From positions 558,001 to 622,000 of the forward strand of contig JASANH010000873.1 in the NCBI GenBank assembly GCA_030248295.1: 64,000 bases of DNA, written 5' to 3'. The translations under genes and the position numbers were made by a program. The notes beneath the pieces are model-generated. The model saw only the letters and a program-made list of their open reading frames with translations. It searched no databases and was not told the origin of the DNA. Positions 44,478 to 56,500 of this stretch are shown piece after piece (within the stretch, counting starts at the first letter, position 1; each line of letters begins with the position of its first letter). The stretch comes from Mesodorylaimus sp. YZB2_4 (taxonomy: Eukaryota; Nematoda; Enoplea; Dorylaimida; Dorylaimidae).

Positions 44478-47145
44478 ATGGCGCCGGATGCGGAGAAACT
44501 GTCGGTCGAAGAACGTTACGAACTGATCACCAGGAATCTTCAGGTAAGCACGATCGATACTGTACCAGCAGTACAGTATTTTGACCGCCTACGTGCCGGT
44601 ACAGGGTACTTGATAGTGATAGCCAGTCATTAGACTGGTGCGTAATTTAGGCATAGGCCTACCCAAAAAGAGATCGACTGGGGCCGCCAGCATCGACCAA
44701 TCCGCCCATCCGATCCAGCTGCTGGTTCGGCCGGATCGGTGGATGTTGGGAAGTGACCACTACTGTGTCGTCCATTATTCGCGCTTTATCTGCTAGGAAA
44801 TGATAAGGTGTGGCACACCATAATGAGAAAATCCCGTTCTTTCTCTCAATTTAGCATTTAATCCCGCTTAGGCGCTGTCTAGCTCTCCTGTGTCCCTTGG
44901 AGTGGTCTGACAGAGAGTTACAGCGAAGAACCATGGCAGGTTATTGAGGAAGCAGTGCCAAACACGTCATCCCCATCAATCTTTCACTTTTGAAGCGGAT
45001 CGGCCGGATCGCATCGGGAGCGGGATCCAGGCCTAGGGTCGGATCGGTCGATGCTGGCTGGGAGTGGGGCCCGACTAAGGGACTATGGGGAGGACTGACA
45101 TTCGAAAAATTATCTATAGTCATGACGTGACGTAATTCTCTCCTTTGCTCAACTCACCCACTTGGATTAGAAGCTCCTCTGTTTGGTCCCCCCAGCAAAG
45201 AAACAGGCCCTCGTACCCTCATTTTTCTGCTGCGAAAAATCAAATACCAGCATGCCTTTTCTATTCATCTACTGTACTGTACCTTTTTCATACCTCGGAA
45301 AGGCTACCATCGTGATGCGGCTTGTCTACTTTAGCGAGCCACCAAAATTTTTAATTGCGACAGGTGAGAGCGAGAGAAAGCCCAAGAACGCAAACCACGT
45401 TCGTTCAAATCGGGTAGTGAGTCTGGTTTGTTTCAGGAAGTATTGGGTGAGGACAAACTTCGTGCGATTTTGGCGGAACGTAATCTCCGAGTGTACTGGG
45501 GAACGGCGACGACGGGAAAGCCACATGTTGGCTATTTCGTTCCCATGTCTAAAATCGCTGACTTTTTGAAAGCTGGATGCGAGGTAAGCGATGCTTGCAG
45601 TATTTTTGCACTTGGGATGGCTTTGGGTGATCATCTCCCTGGACCCACTTTAACGCAGCCTATTTTAGGTGACCATTCTGTTCGCAGACCTTCACGCTTA
45701 CCTAGACAATATGAAAGCCCCGTGGTCCCTGCTCGCTTTACGCACCGATTATTACGAAGCTATCATAAAAGGAATGTTGGAATCTGTGGGCGTTCCTATC
45801 GATAAGCTGAAGTTCGTTCGTGGTACCGACTACCAGCTAAGCAAGTAAAGGTTTGATTGCCTGCGCGAATCAGAGCATGCCAGTTCACTTTCCTTTTAGG
45901 GAGTATACATTGGATGTGTACCGATTGAGCAGCATAGTGACCGAGCATGATGCAAAAAAGGCCGGTGCTGAAGTTGTGAAGCAAGTGGAGCATCCTTTGC
46001 TCAGTGGCTTATTGTATCCTGGACTGCAGGTAACGAACCAAGTTCAGCATTTTTAAGTCGGGCTAATTAGAATTTTCTGCAGGCCTTGGATGAACATTAT
46101 TTAAATGTGGATGCCCAGTTTGGTGGTGTCGATCAGCGGAAAATTTTCACTTTTGCTGAAAAGGTGAGAAGTTATTTTGATTTGTCGTTGTTATCGTATA
46201 AAACTGTTGGCCTTTTCCGTTTTAGTATTTACCGAGCCTCGGTTACGAGAAAAGGATACACTTGATGAATCCTATGGGTAACATATATTCCCTGTAAAAT
46301 ATTCATGCTTAACTCCTTCTGGTTTAGTCCCTGGCCTAACGGGCGACAAAATGAGTTCATCAGTAGAGGATTCGAAAATCGATTTATTAGACGAAGCTAG
46401 CGCTATCAAAAAGAAATTGAAGAAAGCATTTTGCGCACCGGGCGATGTCGAGAACAACGGCGTACTGGCTTTCTGCCGACACGCCATCTATCCTATGCTT
46501 CACGGGCAGCCATTTGTGATCAACCGAGCTGAGAAGAATGGAGGACCTATCGTATTCCCTGATTACAAAGAACTGGAAACGGCGTTCGCTAGTGAGGTCA
46601 GTGAATAGGGTACTGCTCAATGTGGTTTGCCCCCCCCCCCCCCATGAGTGGCCCCTTCTTTGATCTTTAGAATTCTGTCTGTTGTCCCCTCCAAAATGGC
46701 ATAGAAATTCTATCTCCTGGACAATTTCAGGAAATAGTGTGAATTATGAGCACAAGGCCCAGTCAAATTCTGCAGCTATTTCAAGTAATCCCGCAGGAGT
46801 TGATGTCTAGAGTTGGCCCTCGCTATCTTCATTATTAGTCGATCGTCCACAGCATGCCTTTGTTTCAGAGTCTTCATCCAGGCGATTTAAAACTCGGCGT
46901 CGAAAATTTTATCAACAATTTGTTGGATCCAATTCGCAAGAAATTTCAAGAACCGCACTTGAAAGATCTACTCGCCAAAGCCTATCCCCAACGTAAGTCT
47001 CTTTCTGTGCCTGGCCCCCGTTTTCACTATATTCCTATTTTCAGCATCGAAAAAGACAGGCGGTGAAAAGAAAGAAAAGAAGCCTCGACCAGCGCAAGAG
47101 AATGCTTTAGCGCAGCCGTCGGAAGAACAGGCTGTTCAAGCGTAG
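44478..47145 (+). CDS. YARS1: cytoplasmic tyrosyl-tRNA synthetase, without EMAPII domain
   Basis: Nine exons: 44478-44543, 45437-45583, 45669-45844, 45900-46029, 46083-46163, 46226-46277, 46328-46596, 46869-46992, 47045-47145, giving 381 residues. It attaches tyrosine to tRNA-Tyr. The class I HIGH equivalent is PHVG (51-54) within [13 protein letters not shown]; the KMSSS loop is at 225-229. The tyrosine-binding YLSSV-type region ([30 protein letters not shown]) and [10 protein letters not shown] are intact. The C-terminus ends with a short Lys/Glu-rich tail after residue 349. The EMAPII-like tRNA-binding domain found in many animal enzymes (about 150 residues) is absent, as in the yeast enzyme. 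Intron 1 (893 bp) contains foldback sequences, and intron 7 contains a run of 14 C. Confidence 0.95.
44670..45075. repeat. GATCGG-rich foldback sequences in TyrRS intron 1
   Basis: CCAGCATCGACCAATCCG (about 44689) is the near-complement of CGGATCGGTGGATGTTGG (about 44731) and of CGGATCGGTCGATGCTGG (about 45040). The two outer arms would give an element of about 370 bp with imperfect inverted ends. No transposase or target-site duplication was recognised. Confidence 0.4.
46630..46643 (+). repeat. poly-C run in TyrRS intron 7
   Basis: Fourteen consecutive C within the 272-bp intron 46597-46868. Confidence 0.8.
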
Positions 47146-47399
47146 GCGTGTTCATCGAGTCATTGGCATGCTCTTCTAATTATGTCGTTGGGTCTGGCAA
47201 AGGCTGTCTCTTGTAACAGATAAGAAACATACACTACAAGAGTGCACTGGTCGCTGCAGAAATCATATCCGCGGCGACAGCAAAGTAAGACACCACAAAA
47301 TCAAGAACATAATGCATAATTTACGCGTACTGACGAGACCACTCCTAAAAGCTACATGTATCTAACAAAAACCGTGGCCAGCTTGCCTAGATTACTCGT

Positions 47400-50300
47400 T
47401 TATTCGCCTGGGGGAGGGGGCTCGCTCGAATCGTGCCGAGATACTGAGGCAATAACGGGGATGCTAACTCTTTGAGGCATCGACATGGTCGCGTGGGATT
47501 CGCTACCTGGGAAATTCTCAGCTTCTGGACCCCATCGTGACGAGCGATGGGGCAATCTGAAAGCGTGATGTCCAGAGCAAAAGAAATCAACGAAAAAGAT
47601 AATTGCTCACCGTGGTTCCTCGTGTTCAAACTCTGCTGGATGCTGGTCATCGCCACCACCACTCCAACGAGATCTTGAGTTCCTCATCGACGCGTCAAAT
47701 CTGTTGGCTTGCGGTGCCGACCAGTCTCGTCTCGGCATGCCTCCGCCTCCACGGTTGAACCGTCCTCGTCCAAAGTCGCCCCCACCTCGCATTCCCATTC
47801 CGCCTCGGCCGCGACCTCGGAAATGCTGCTGGCCATCAAACGAGCCATCGCCACTTCGACTAGGCTGGAAAAAGCCTGCTCGGCCGAATCCAGGAGATTC
47901 CATAACGCCGACTGGGCGAGCGTAACTGGGTGCCATGTTGTGAGGGGGTTGAGCAAACGTAGCTTGTGTTGTCGAATGACCGTAAAGGGGCATGGGCGAT
48001 ATGAGAGATGGTATGGGTGCGCCCGAGTTGGTTTCGTCTAAAACAGATGGGCTACTCAAAGTATCGAGTCCCCAAAACAGCCACCACATACTTATGACCG
48101 AGGATGGGGCTGGTACGGGAGCACGCAGGGCACCAGCCCCAGCCGAGGGAGGTCCTACTGGCATCGGCGGAGGAACACCCGTCAGGCTGCTCAACGCAGT
48201 CGCTCGAAGCGGTGGCCCGAGAGCTGGATTCGGAACTGGAACGCTCAACAACGGCGGTGCGAACGATGGTGGTAATACGCCAGGGGCAAATACACCTAGG
48301 ACGAATCAGAGGAATGCTTATTCGTGAAACAAAGCACACACACCAACGTACCAGGTGGGACCCCAGCGAAACCTGGGAATGGAGGTGGAGCGACCGCGAA
48401 GTTCGGCTGAATTATCGGCGTTGCTGCACTGGCAGCCTCCAACTTGCCGTTTTCCGAATAGCTCCCTAAATAGTAACCAGAATCAACTCCATTACCACAT
48501 TATTCGACTGCGTCAGGTTTACCTTTTAGTTCCTCAGGCAAAGATTCTGTGTCCAAGCTGCCTCCGTCCAACAACGCTGTCAGATCATTCGGCAAGCAGT
48601 CCCACGGTAAATATGTAACTCCGTGGTCGACTACCCAGCCGTCCTTGTATTCTTTTACCCCCTTACCCGGAGCCCACGCCATCTTAAACGTAAAATAGCA
48701 ATGAGTCCAGCAGTGCCTTGTCATTGGCTGTCACTCACCTTCAAAACTCGATTCTGGACTTTAAGTAAATCCCTGAGTCGGTCCAATACCTTGAAAGCCG
48801 ATTTCCTGTCTGGCATGACCACATAAGCACAACCGCGTGGCGTTATGAGCTAAAAACCATTGCTAGGATGAAAACCAGGCTTCCCTAAAAAGGCAACATT
48901 TCACTCACGTCAATCGAAACAGGCTCGCCATAGTCCTTTAACGCATCCTTAATTTCGTGCGCTTCGCATAGACTCGGGACTCGTCCAAACCACAGAGTGC
49001 GACTGCAAACTGCAAGAAAAAAGCCATGAACTGATGGGGAGATTTCTTTTTAAAATGCTTACTTGACACGTGTTTCGATTTAATTGGCGGCAATCCCTGC
49101 TTCCTTCTTTCCCTTTCATGCTCCCTGTTGCGTCGTTCAGCGGACCTGGACCGATTTCGCCTTCGGGACCCGCGCGAGCCAGAACGAGATCTCGATCTCG
49201 AACCTCGACGACGTCGCTCTTTTGAACGAGACCTAAAAACCATACGAGTGAACGAACCCAACTGGAAACTGAAGGGATTTGGCTTACCGCGATCTTCTCT
49301 TCGATGACGAATCAGGACCTCGCCGTCTATCGTCTCTGTCCAACAATCGCTCCGAAGCCAAGTTTGTAGGCCAGTGAGCTCGGCCAAAAGGCGATGGCAC
49401 TCGTTCGGATGGTACAGGCTCAGCCGGAGGTGGGTAATTCAATCCCTAGAACAGCGTGGCCACAATAAGAGAACAGGAAACTAGAAACTATCTACCTGAT
49501 TTTCATATCCACGGACGAATGGAGGTTGGGGTGGCGGCGATGTTGTTGATGAAGGAAAAGATCCAGACTGAACCGCATGAGCATGTACGCTGGGATGTGG
49601 AGGCGGTTGCTGAGTATTCAGTACTATGGGCGGCGGAGGATGCCGGAAATTGAGCTGAACACCTTGCGGCATCGCTCCAGCATTCGACAACTGAGTAGCG
49701 GGACTTCTCATCGATCGTTGCATCTGATGGATCTGTTGAAGTAGTTCAGGATTTTTTAACAAATTTTGCGCCGCTCTGAAACGTAACCTTGTGAGCTCAT
49801 GGCAAAATACAGCTGTATCTTTTAAGAAGCGGCTTACGCGGCCAAGTTTGCAGACAAGTCATGCCGACTCGATTCGGGCGAAGGACGACGCTGAACTTCA
49901 CCCCCGTCTTCGCCACCGCTTTCTTCGTCGCTGTACTCGTAATCAGCTAACAGCTTCTGCAAGAAAAGTTGAGTATTAGTATCGCATTTCTAAGAAGAAG
50001 CATTGCCGTGCCTGAGTTAATTTTTGGTCAGATTCCGTCCGTGGTTGTTGAGTGTTTGACAGCGAAGTCAATTTTTGTATTTGAGAAAACACGACTGGAT
50101 CCATATTTGCGCTTGAGGATTCGTTAGCTGACGATTGTTGTCGTCGTGCAGCAGAGTCTCCAGAATTACCAAACCCGATTGTATCTGGCGGGGACTTATC
50201 GATCTAGAGAAATACAAAAACTTAATCGAGATGATTCGCTTACAGTTTTAATTGTCTTAATTACCGGACTGGGAGTATGAGCGATTTTTGCAGTTGAATC

Positions 50301-51018
50301 ATCTTTGCCGTTTCTATCGTTACCTCCATCAGTGATGTCTAAAAATAAAGACGAGTGGTAACGACCAACTGCTAAATTTGACATGAGCTCCTCCCTACCA
50401 ATTCCTAGTCCCGCGGCCAGATCCAGAATTGGTCGCATGTCATCTTCGGAAAATACATTATTTTTCAGCCATAATCTGATTACGCGAACCACTCTAGGCT
50501 AAATAAAGGAAAGACGTGGGGTCAGATGGGGCAACTCAGCGATGAAAACATTACCTTGTCCTCGTCCGAACACTTGAACAAGGATTGAAAAGTAACTGAA
50601 ATATTTTTCGAGAACCTAGGAGCGAATACGTCCTTGTCCGCTCCGTATTGATGTCGAGATTGGCGGACGATGGAGTCGATTACGTACAAGCCAGGAAGCT
50701 TATACTCCGGCCGACACTGGAAAAACAATGAGTTGTACAAATTACGCCAAGTAACTTGCAAAATTGTAACCTACTTACCTTCTGAATAAATTTTTCCACA
50801 CTCATTACCACGTGCTTGTAATATTTTATGGCTTTCATCGCGGATTTTGTCACTTGAACCATTTTCGCCTTACTGATCGGCGGCTTACACTCGTATAAAG
50901 AGGCCAGCTAAAATGACAAATACCTTTCTGCAACGCTCAAGACAGAAGGAAATGTTAGAATTACTTCATTGTTGAACGATTTTATGGAATCGGCATTTTC
51001 CAAATTCTTGGCGGCCAT
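47400..51018 (-). CDS. SCAF4/SCAF8-like CTD-interacting SR-related protein
   Basis: Fifteen exons on minus: 51018-50965, 50907-50779, 50716-50555, 50498-50244, 50203-50012, 49956-49838, 49775-49496, 49445-49288, 49232-49063, 49009-48909, 48849-48739, 48682-48523, 48465-48352, 48295-47611, 47556-47400, giving 948 residues. An N-terminal CID (about 1-140; KYYKHVVMSVEKFIQK, YVIDSIVRQSRHQYG) binds the phosphorylated RNA polymerase II CTD. LLADYEYSDEE, a Pro/Gln linker and an Arg/Ser-rich tract (about 450-500) lead to an RRM (about 508-590, RTLWFGRVP and ITPRGCAYVVM). A conserved GVTYLPWD segment follows, then a Pro-rich and RGG-like C-terminus. In mammals SCAF4/8 prevent premature polyadenylation. 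The intron after exon 5 has a GC donor with a TACTAAT branch site. Confidence 0.9.
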
Positions 51019-51279
51019 TTTTAATTTTATGACTGCGAACACATGCAATCAAACGATATTGATCCTTCTTACTGTTGTTCACAGTTGCCGAATCGGGGCA
51101 TTCGAGCGGTTAAAAAACCAAACTTAGGAGTTTCCCGTAAACACTGAACTTCAAATTCAACGAAAACTCGGGTCCGGAGGAGATTCGGGATTCGGGGGAA
51201 GGGGCAATGCGCACACAGATGGCAGAATGACTGCCAATTGAAATAAGCAGTTATAGTTTGTCTGCTACAGAGCGGTAAG
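51019..51279. promoter_or_regulatory. shared divergent promoter region (SCAF / CEP95-like)
   Basis: About 260-340 bp between opposite-strand start codons, depending on which CEP95-like Met is used. No core element was recognised with confidence. Confidence 0.35.
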
Positions 51280-52615
51280 ATGCGTCGATCGATTGATTCG
51301 CCAACCCTGCATCTCGACATCGATCGTTCCGGGGGAGCAACCGAAAGTCGACAAATTATGGCGGAGTCAAATGCATTAACGTTTGTTCAAAAGTTGGCCA
51401 CCAAATGCTCGATCCCGGTGCCTTTGACAATCAATGACATCGCAGGTATGTAAATATTCAATTTTTATTCATCAATTTCGCATTTTCTGCGTGCTATTCC
51501 CTTTTAGCTCAGTTTATTTCGGCGCTCTACGACAAGATATGCCAGCCGTTCTTGGAAGATCCTCCCATGTTGCCAGATTTGGCTACTCAGCCGACAGAAC
51601 ACGTGGAGGCTATTCTGGAAAGCTTGAGTTGCAATTTTGTCAACATGAATTTGGATCCCGTGTTGCGGACGGAGGTAAGATAATCCTGGTGGGTGTGTGA
51701 GAGCATACTAGAAGGTAGTCATAAAAGGGCAGGGTAGCCTGGTCTGGCGGTCCCTGCCCCAGTTGCTTATCATGTCGTTGGTCTGACTCCCAGAAGTTTG
51801 CGTTTTAGGATATTATGGCCAGAGATGAAACCGCCCTGCTTCTTCTTTTTCGCATTTTCGATAACCTATTCGATTGTCTCGGCCCATCAGCAACGCCTCA
51901 CGAAGGTCCAGCCCCGGATGCCAAAACGCCCAAAGCTCAGGAGAAACAATCACCGCCAAGACCGCGACGTATTGGACCGACCTATATGGGAAAGCGGATA
52001 GGTGATGGTAGAAGTGCATCCGTCGTTTATTCACCTCGAACGTCCGCTCTTCGACAAATGAAGAGGGCCAGAAGCGCTCACGAGAAACTGGCACAGCCGA
52101 CTGGAACCAAGACAAAGCCGATAGATGATACCACGTCCAAAAAGGCCAGACACGATGACGAACCATGGGCGCCAGACGGCACTAAATCGGGTCACACTCT
52201 GGACTATAGAAGTCTAAAGGTACAGGCGACTTTGCAACGCCATCGTCATGCTGTTGAAAGGCGCCACGCTCGAATTGCTGTCGAAGCAGCAAAGGCAGTC
52301 ATTCGCAACACATCCGCTCAGAAACGATACCTCGCAGCAATCACCAAACGGACTCTAAATGATATGTCACTGAAAAACGCTTCGAATCAACTGAAATTAG
52401 AATACGCGAAGGAAAAAGCAAGTGCTTTCTTGCTGGAACAAATCAAAAGAGGCAGCGTATCGAGGACTCAGAACATTCAACGAACACTGGCCGAACTGGG
52501 CCAAATTGTCGAACACGAGAGTATGTCACAGACGGAGCGAAATAAGGAGCGCGCTGTACAGACGAGAGAAATTAGAACTATGCTTTCCGATTTACCGACT
52601 AATCTTTTTTGTTGA
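51280..52615 (+). CDS. CEP95-like protein (CH-like N-terminus, helical C-terminus)
   Basis: Three exons. Exon 1 starts at ATG 51280 or 51358 and ends at 51445; exons 2 and 3 are 51508-51674 and 51809-52615. From Met 51358 the protein has 353 residues (379 from the upstream in-frame Met). The first about 120 residues (FISALYDKICQP ... VEAILESLSCNFVNMNLDPVL ... ALLLLFRIFDNLFDCL) resemble the CH-like N-terminal domain of CEP95/CCDC45. A basic, disordered middle (Pro/Lys/Arg-rich) and a long alpha-helical C-terminus follow. CEP95 is a centrosome and spindle-pole protein. Human CEP95 is about 820 residues, so this would be a shortened homologue. The assignment is tentative; another small CH-coiled-coil protein is possible. 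Confidence 0.5.
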
Positions 52616-53570
52616 TCTCTATTATTGTATGTCCTGACATTCTCTATTTTTACCGCTCTTGATTTATTAAATCTCATTGCTCTTATTTATTGTGAAAGGG
52701 GTCTGACGTTCTCAGTGCTATCCATGGCGACTCTTTCTAGGTAGTGTCTACAAAAGCGGCCAGTCATAGTTATGGGTCAAGCACATAACAAACTGACACG
52801 TGTATTTTTCGATTGTTGTCCAAGCAGGGGAGAACATCCCCCAGAATATGTCCAAATCGCCTTGGTGCCCAATCGGCAAAGTAACATTCAAAGTAATGTT
52901 CTTCCTTTAGAAAAAATTTCCACCAAAATACTTGACACACCCGATTAATTCATCTTCGTCACGGCACTTTCGCTACCCACACAGTGCTTCAAGGATCTGT
53001 CCAACTTTAAAAAAAATAAAATCGTTGCCCGTTCTTTCAAGCTGGATGTTTCATCAGCAAGTTTGGAAACTAGCGAAGCTACAAGGCGACGAGATTCTCT
53101 ATCTGGTTTGGTGCCGTACTAAAAACCTCGCGATTTTCTGGATTGGTGGCGTATGCCCTGCTCCGGGTCCAGATTTGCAGTGACATACGTTGATATCTTC
53201 AAACAAGTGGAATTGTGAACTAGCAGATAAATTCTGTTTTTATCATCCACCCATCCATAATATTTCGAGTGCGCTGCCCCGTGGATCGGAATTAGAGAGG
53301 AAAGAGGGAACAAAGTAAAGGAAGGACTATGCGAAAAATTCGCGCCCAATCTCCTCAAATCGTAAAATATGGTTTCAGGTTCAGGGAAAAAGTCTTATGT
53401 GCGCGGAGCTATCTGTAGGCGCATCGTGCGCGTGCGTTTATTTCTGCGAGTTCATGTTCTTTCTTTCGTGGATTTGCATGCTGTGTTTTTTTATTCCTTG
53501 AGCTTACTTATTTTGAAAAAAGGAATAATCTTTGGAGGAATTGAATAAGGCGTTGCCGGATTCGGCGGAA
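52616..53570. other. intergenic upstream of BIRC6
   Basis: 955 bp without a supported exon. It should contain the CEP95-like 3' end and the BIRC6 promoter. I could not find a BIRC6 5' coding exon here; the frame upstream of 53571 is closed by a TAA at 53526. Confidence 0.4.
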
Positions 53571-56500
53571 ATGTCGCCGTACGAGTTACGAGCGCTTTCG
53601 AAAGTTTCGTCGAGCGGTGGTCAAGTTTTCGTAAAAGCAGTATACTGTCCTACGCTCAATCACTTCATCTTCGTCGATTATCACGGTCAGTTCTTTCTTG
53701 GTGATGGAAACGGAGAAGTCATTTTCGGACCAGTCACACGTGCAGGAAGGGCAGGTACGTAAAATTTAGATATGCTGCTGCCCCTATGGGCTTGTGTTTT
53801 GTTGATATCATTGCGCAATTCATTTGATGATAAGCATCGTGTTACTTTTTTGCATAGTTGGTTCAAAAATCTCGATTGATTATTCAAATCTGCACAGTTG
53901 TCTTCTTATTTGGGATGACAAAAAGTTGAATACTCGGCGGGATCTGGGAGGAAGTTGGTTGTTAAAAACGGTTATGATGAACAAGCCGGATACAACATCT
54001 GATCCATCGGTGGATGTTGAACTAACATTGAACGAAGTAAGAGAATATATTTTTTCGCGATTCAGCAATAGTTACCTCGGTTTGAATTTATAGGCCTCGA
54101 AATTGCTGCAATATCTGCGAGCACCGACTGTAAAATTGAATAGCTCAAACGAGGAGTTGTTCAAAGAAATTCTTTCCGATTTTCAAACCAAAGTCGAGAA
54201 TGCGAAGGAGGAGGAAAAAGAAGCACGTGGGCATAAGGTACGATGGTTTGTCCTGGATACGTTACAGTAAGCTCAAAGCTTGTTTTTTAGTGGGCAACCG
54301 TCTTACTGCATGGTCCGTACGAGTTCTTATTGTCAACCCTAAACATGGTTTTAACGGACCTTAAGCAAAGCAGTCTTCGCCTGCCCATCTTGCCTATTGT
54401 GTCAGCAGTAATTGAACGACTGAACTTGTTGAAAGAAAATCCGTTTCTGTTCGAACTGGGACACGATACGTCGGGCATCGATAAGGCTATAATGGCTAGC
54501 GAAGCAGCCCGTCGATTGACGTTTGGTCGCTGGCCTCATATGGATTACAAGTAAGACTGGTCGATGCCAGGGTGTTTCAGTATCAAGTAACCATTTGTTG
54601 CTTTTAGATGGGCTTTACCAGATCAGATGGCGGAGGCCGGCTTTTACCATCATCCGAACACATCGGGCGATGATCGGGTATTTTGTTTCACCTGCACTGT
54701 TTGTTTGGTTTGTTGGGAACCCGCAGATGAACCATGGTAAGTCGTGCTGGAGGAGTGCCTGGCAAAGCAATTAATACTTGTGGTTTAGGTCCGAACACGA
54801 ACGCCATGCGCCAACTTGCCCGTTTGTGAAAGGAGAATACACTCAAAACGTGCCTATATCAGTCGTTTACGCATGTTCTTCCGCTTTACATAGCGATTGT
54901 GTCGATGAGGTAGGGCTAGTTTTGATGGCTTCTTTTTGGCAAGGCGGTGGTCAGTTGAACCCGTTTTAGATAAGCTGTGTTTCCACATCGAGCTATTCCG
55001 ACTGGATTGCCTCGTCAACCCGTTTTGGGGAGATCGTTTTGTGGAATGTTGCCAAAGAATTAAAGGTGGGCCCCGTAGCGATGACTTGTCCATAAAATAT
55101 TTTTGAATCATACGATTTAGAAATGTGATCCGATCTTATTGGACCCGTCGGAGCCGTTCGTGGAAATGAAAACCGGTTACAGAAGTCGTCCTCGTAGACA
55201 TCTAAAAATCGGTGTCGCTTGGGCCGATGAAACGGAATTTTTAAGGTATGATCATCCCCGTAGCTTGGAGAACGTTCAATCCCTAAAAATGCATGGATGA
55301 TGTGCTGAACCTGTGTGTTTACAACTTGACCCTTGACAGGGTATATCTCGACGCCGCTCATTATACACAGATAAGAAAGGCATGTACGTTGCTGTTTCAG
55401 TCCTGCAACCAGCGCATCTCCGAACAGCATAGGAAATGAATCAATTCGCGAGGTAATGGAAGCGGCAAATAACGATAATACGAGCGGTAAGGTCTATTTC
55501 TTAGTTCCCCCCCCCCCCCCCCCCCCCCCCAACCATACAGTAGTGCGAATGCTGAAGTGGTCGGCCGTAAAATTCCTGTATTACCCATCTTTCACTACTG
55601 TAGAAATCGTCGTAACTAATAATCAAAAAGGCGATTTCATTGTCACGTCGATTTGCACTTGCGGCCAACCGTCAACTAAGCGGACAGTCAGCGAACTTCT
55701 GGACGCTGAGGGCAGATGCACGCCGGCTCTAATTGTTGGTTGTGGAATCATTGACTCGAAATTGCGCACGGAACCGAGATCTTTGGAAATGTCATCCCCA
55801 TCATCGTTTGTGGAAAATTTAAATACGGTCAACAAGGCTGCATCGATTTTCAACGAATGTATTCTTCCTCCGTCAAAGGCGCCGGTCGATGGTGCCTGCT
55901 CGTCCTATTCAGATGATCAACCTGTGGCAGCCTGTTCATCAACTCCTCGCTATCGACCGTTTATTTTGATCTACAAAATTGAAGAGCTAGCTGTTGAAGA
56001 AAACCGGGGCGTTTTCTACGCGGAAAAGTCCCGTCGACCCGGAGCGGGCCCGTCGAATGCATCAGCGGCTGACAAGAGTGTTCTGACGTCGGTGAAAGAA
56101 ATGGACGAATCGCCGTCGATCGTTGACGAATTCGACGAGGGTGATAACGGACTGGACGATAAAGAGCCTTTAATTGACGTTGGCGAGTCCGGTGAAGCGA
56201 GCAGCAAAACGGTGGGAGTGGACACTAACGCTACGTGGCCCTCTTACTCTACTCCTGCCGCATCATCTGGATTGGAGCAGAGTGCCTTCGCTCAATTGCA
56301 TCATCAGCTTCAAGAAAAGTCATCGGCAGTGCAATTAGCGTCGTCCGCGTTGAGTAGTTTGGCTTCGGTGACCAATGCATTGACTGCCGTGACTCCCACG
56401 ACATCGGCCGAGATAGCCACGGCCACTTCCGATTCTGTTGGAACGAAAAAGTCGACCATCATTCAGCCAGCGGATGAAATTATAATTAAGAATGAATCAC

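Noticed and set aside
52932..53183. Candidate 5' exon of BIRC6
   Set aside because: The open frame shows no BIRC6-like sequence and no usable donor linking it in phase to 53571 or later.
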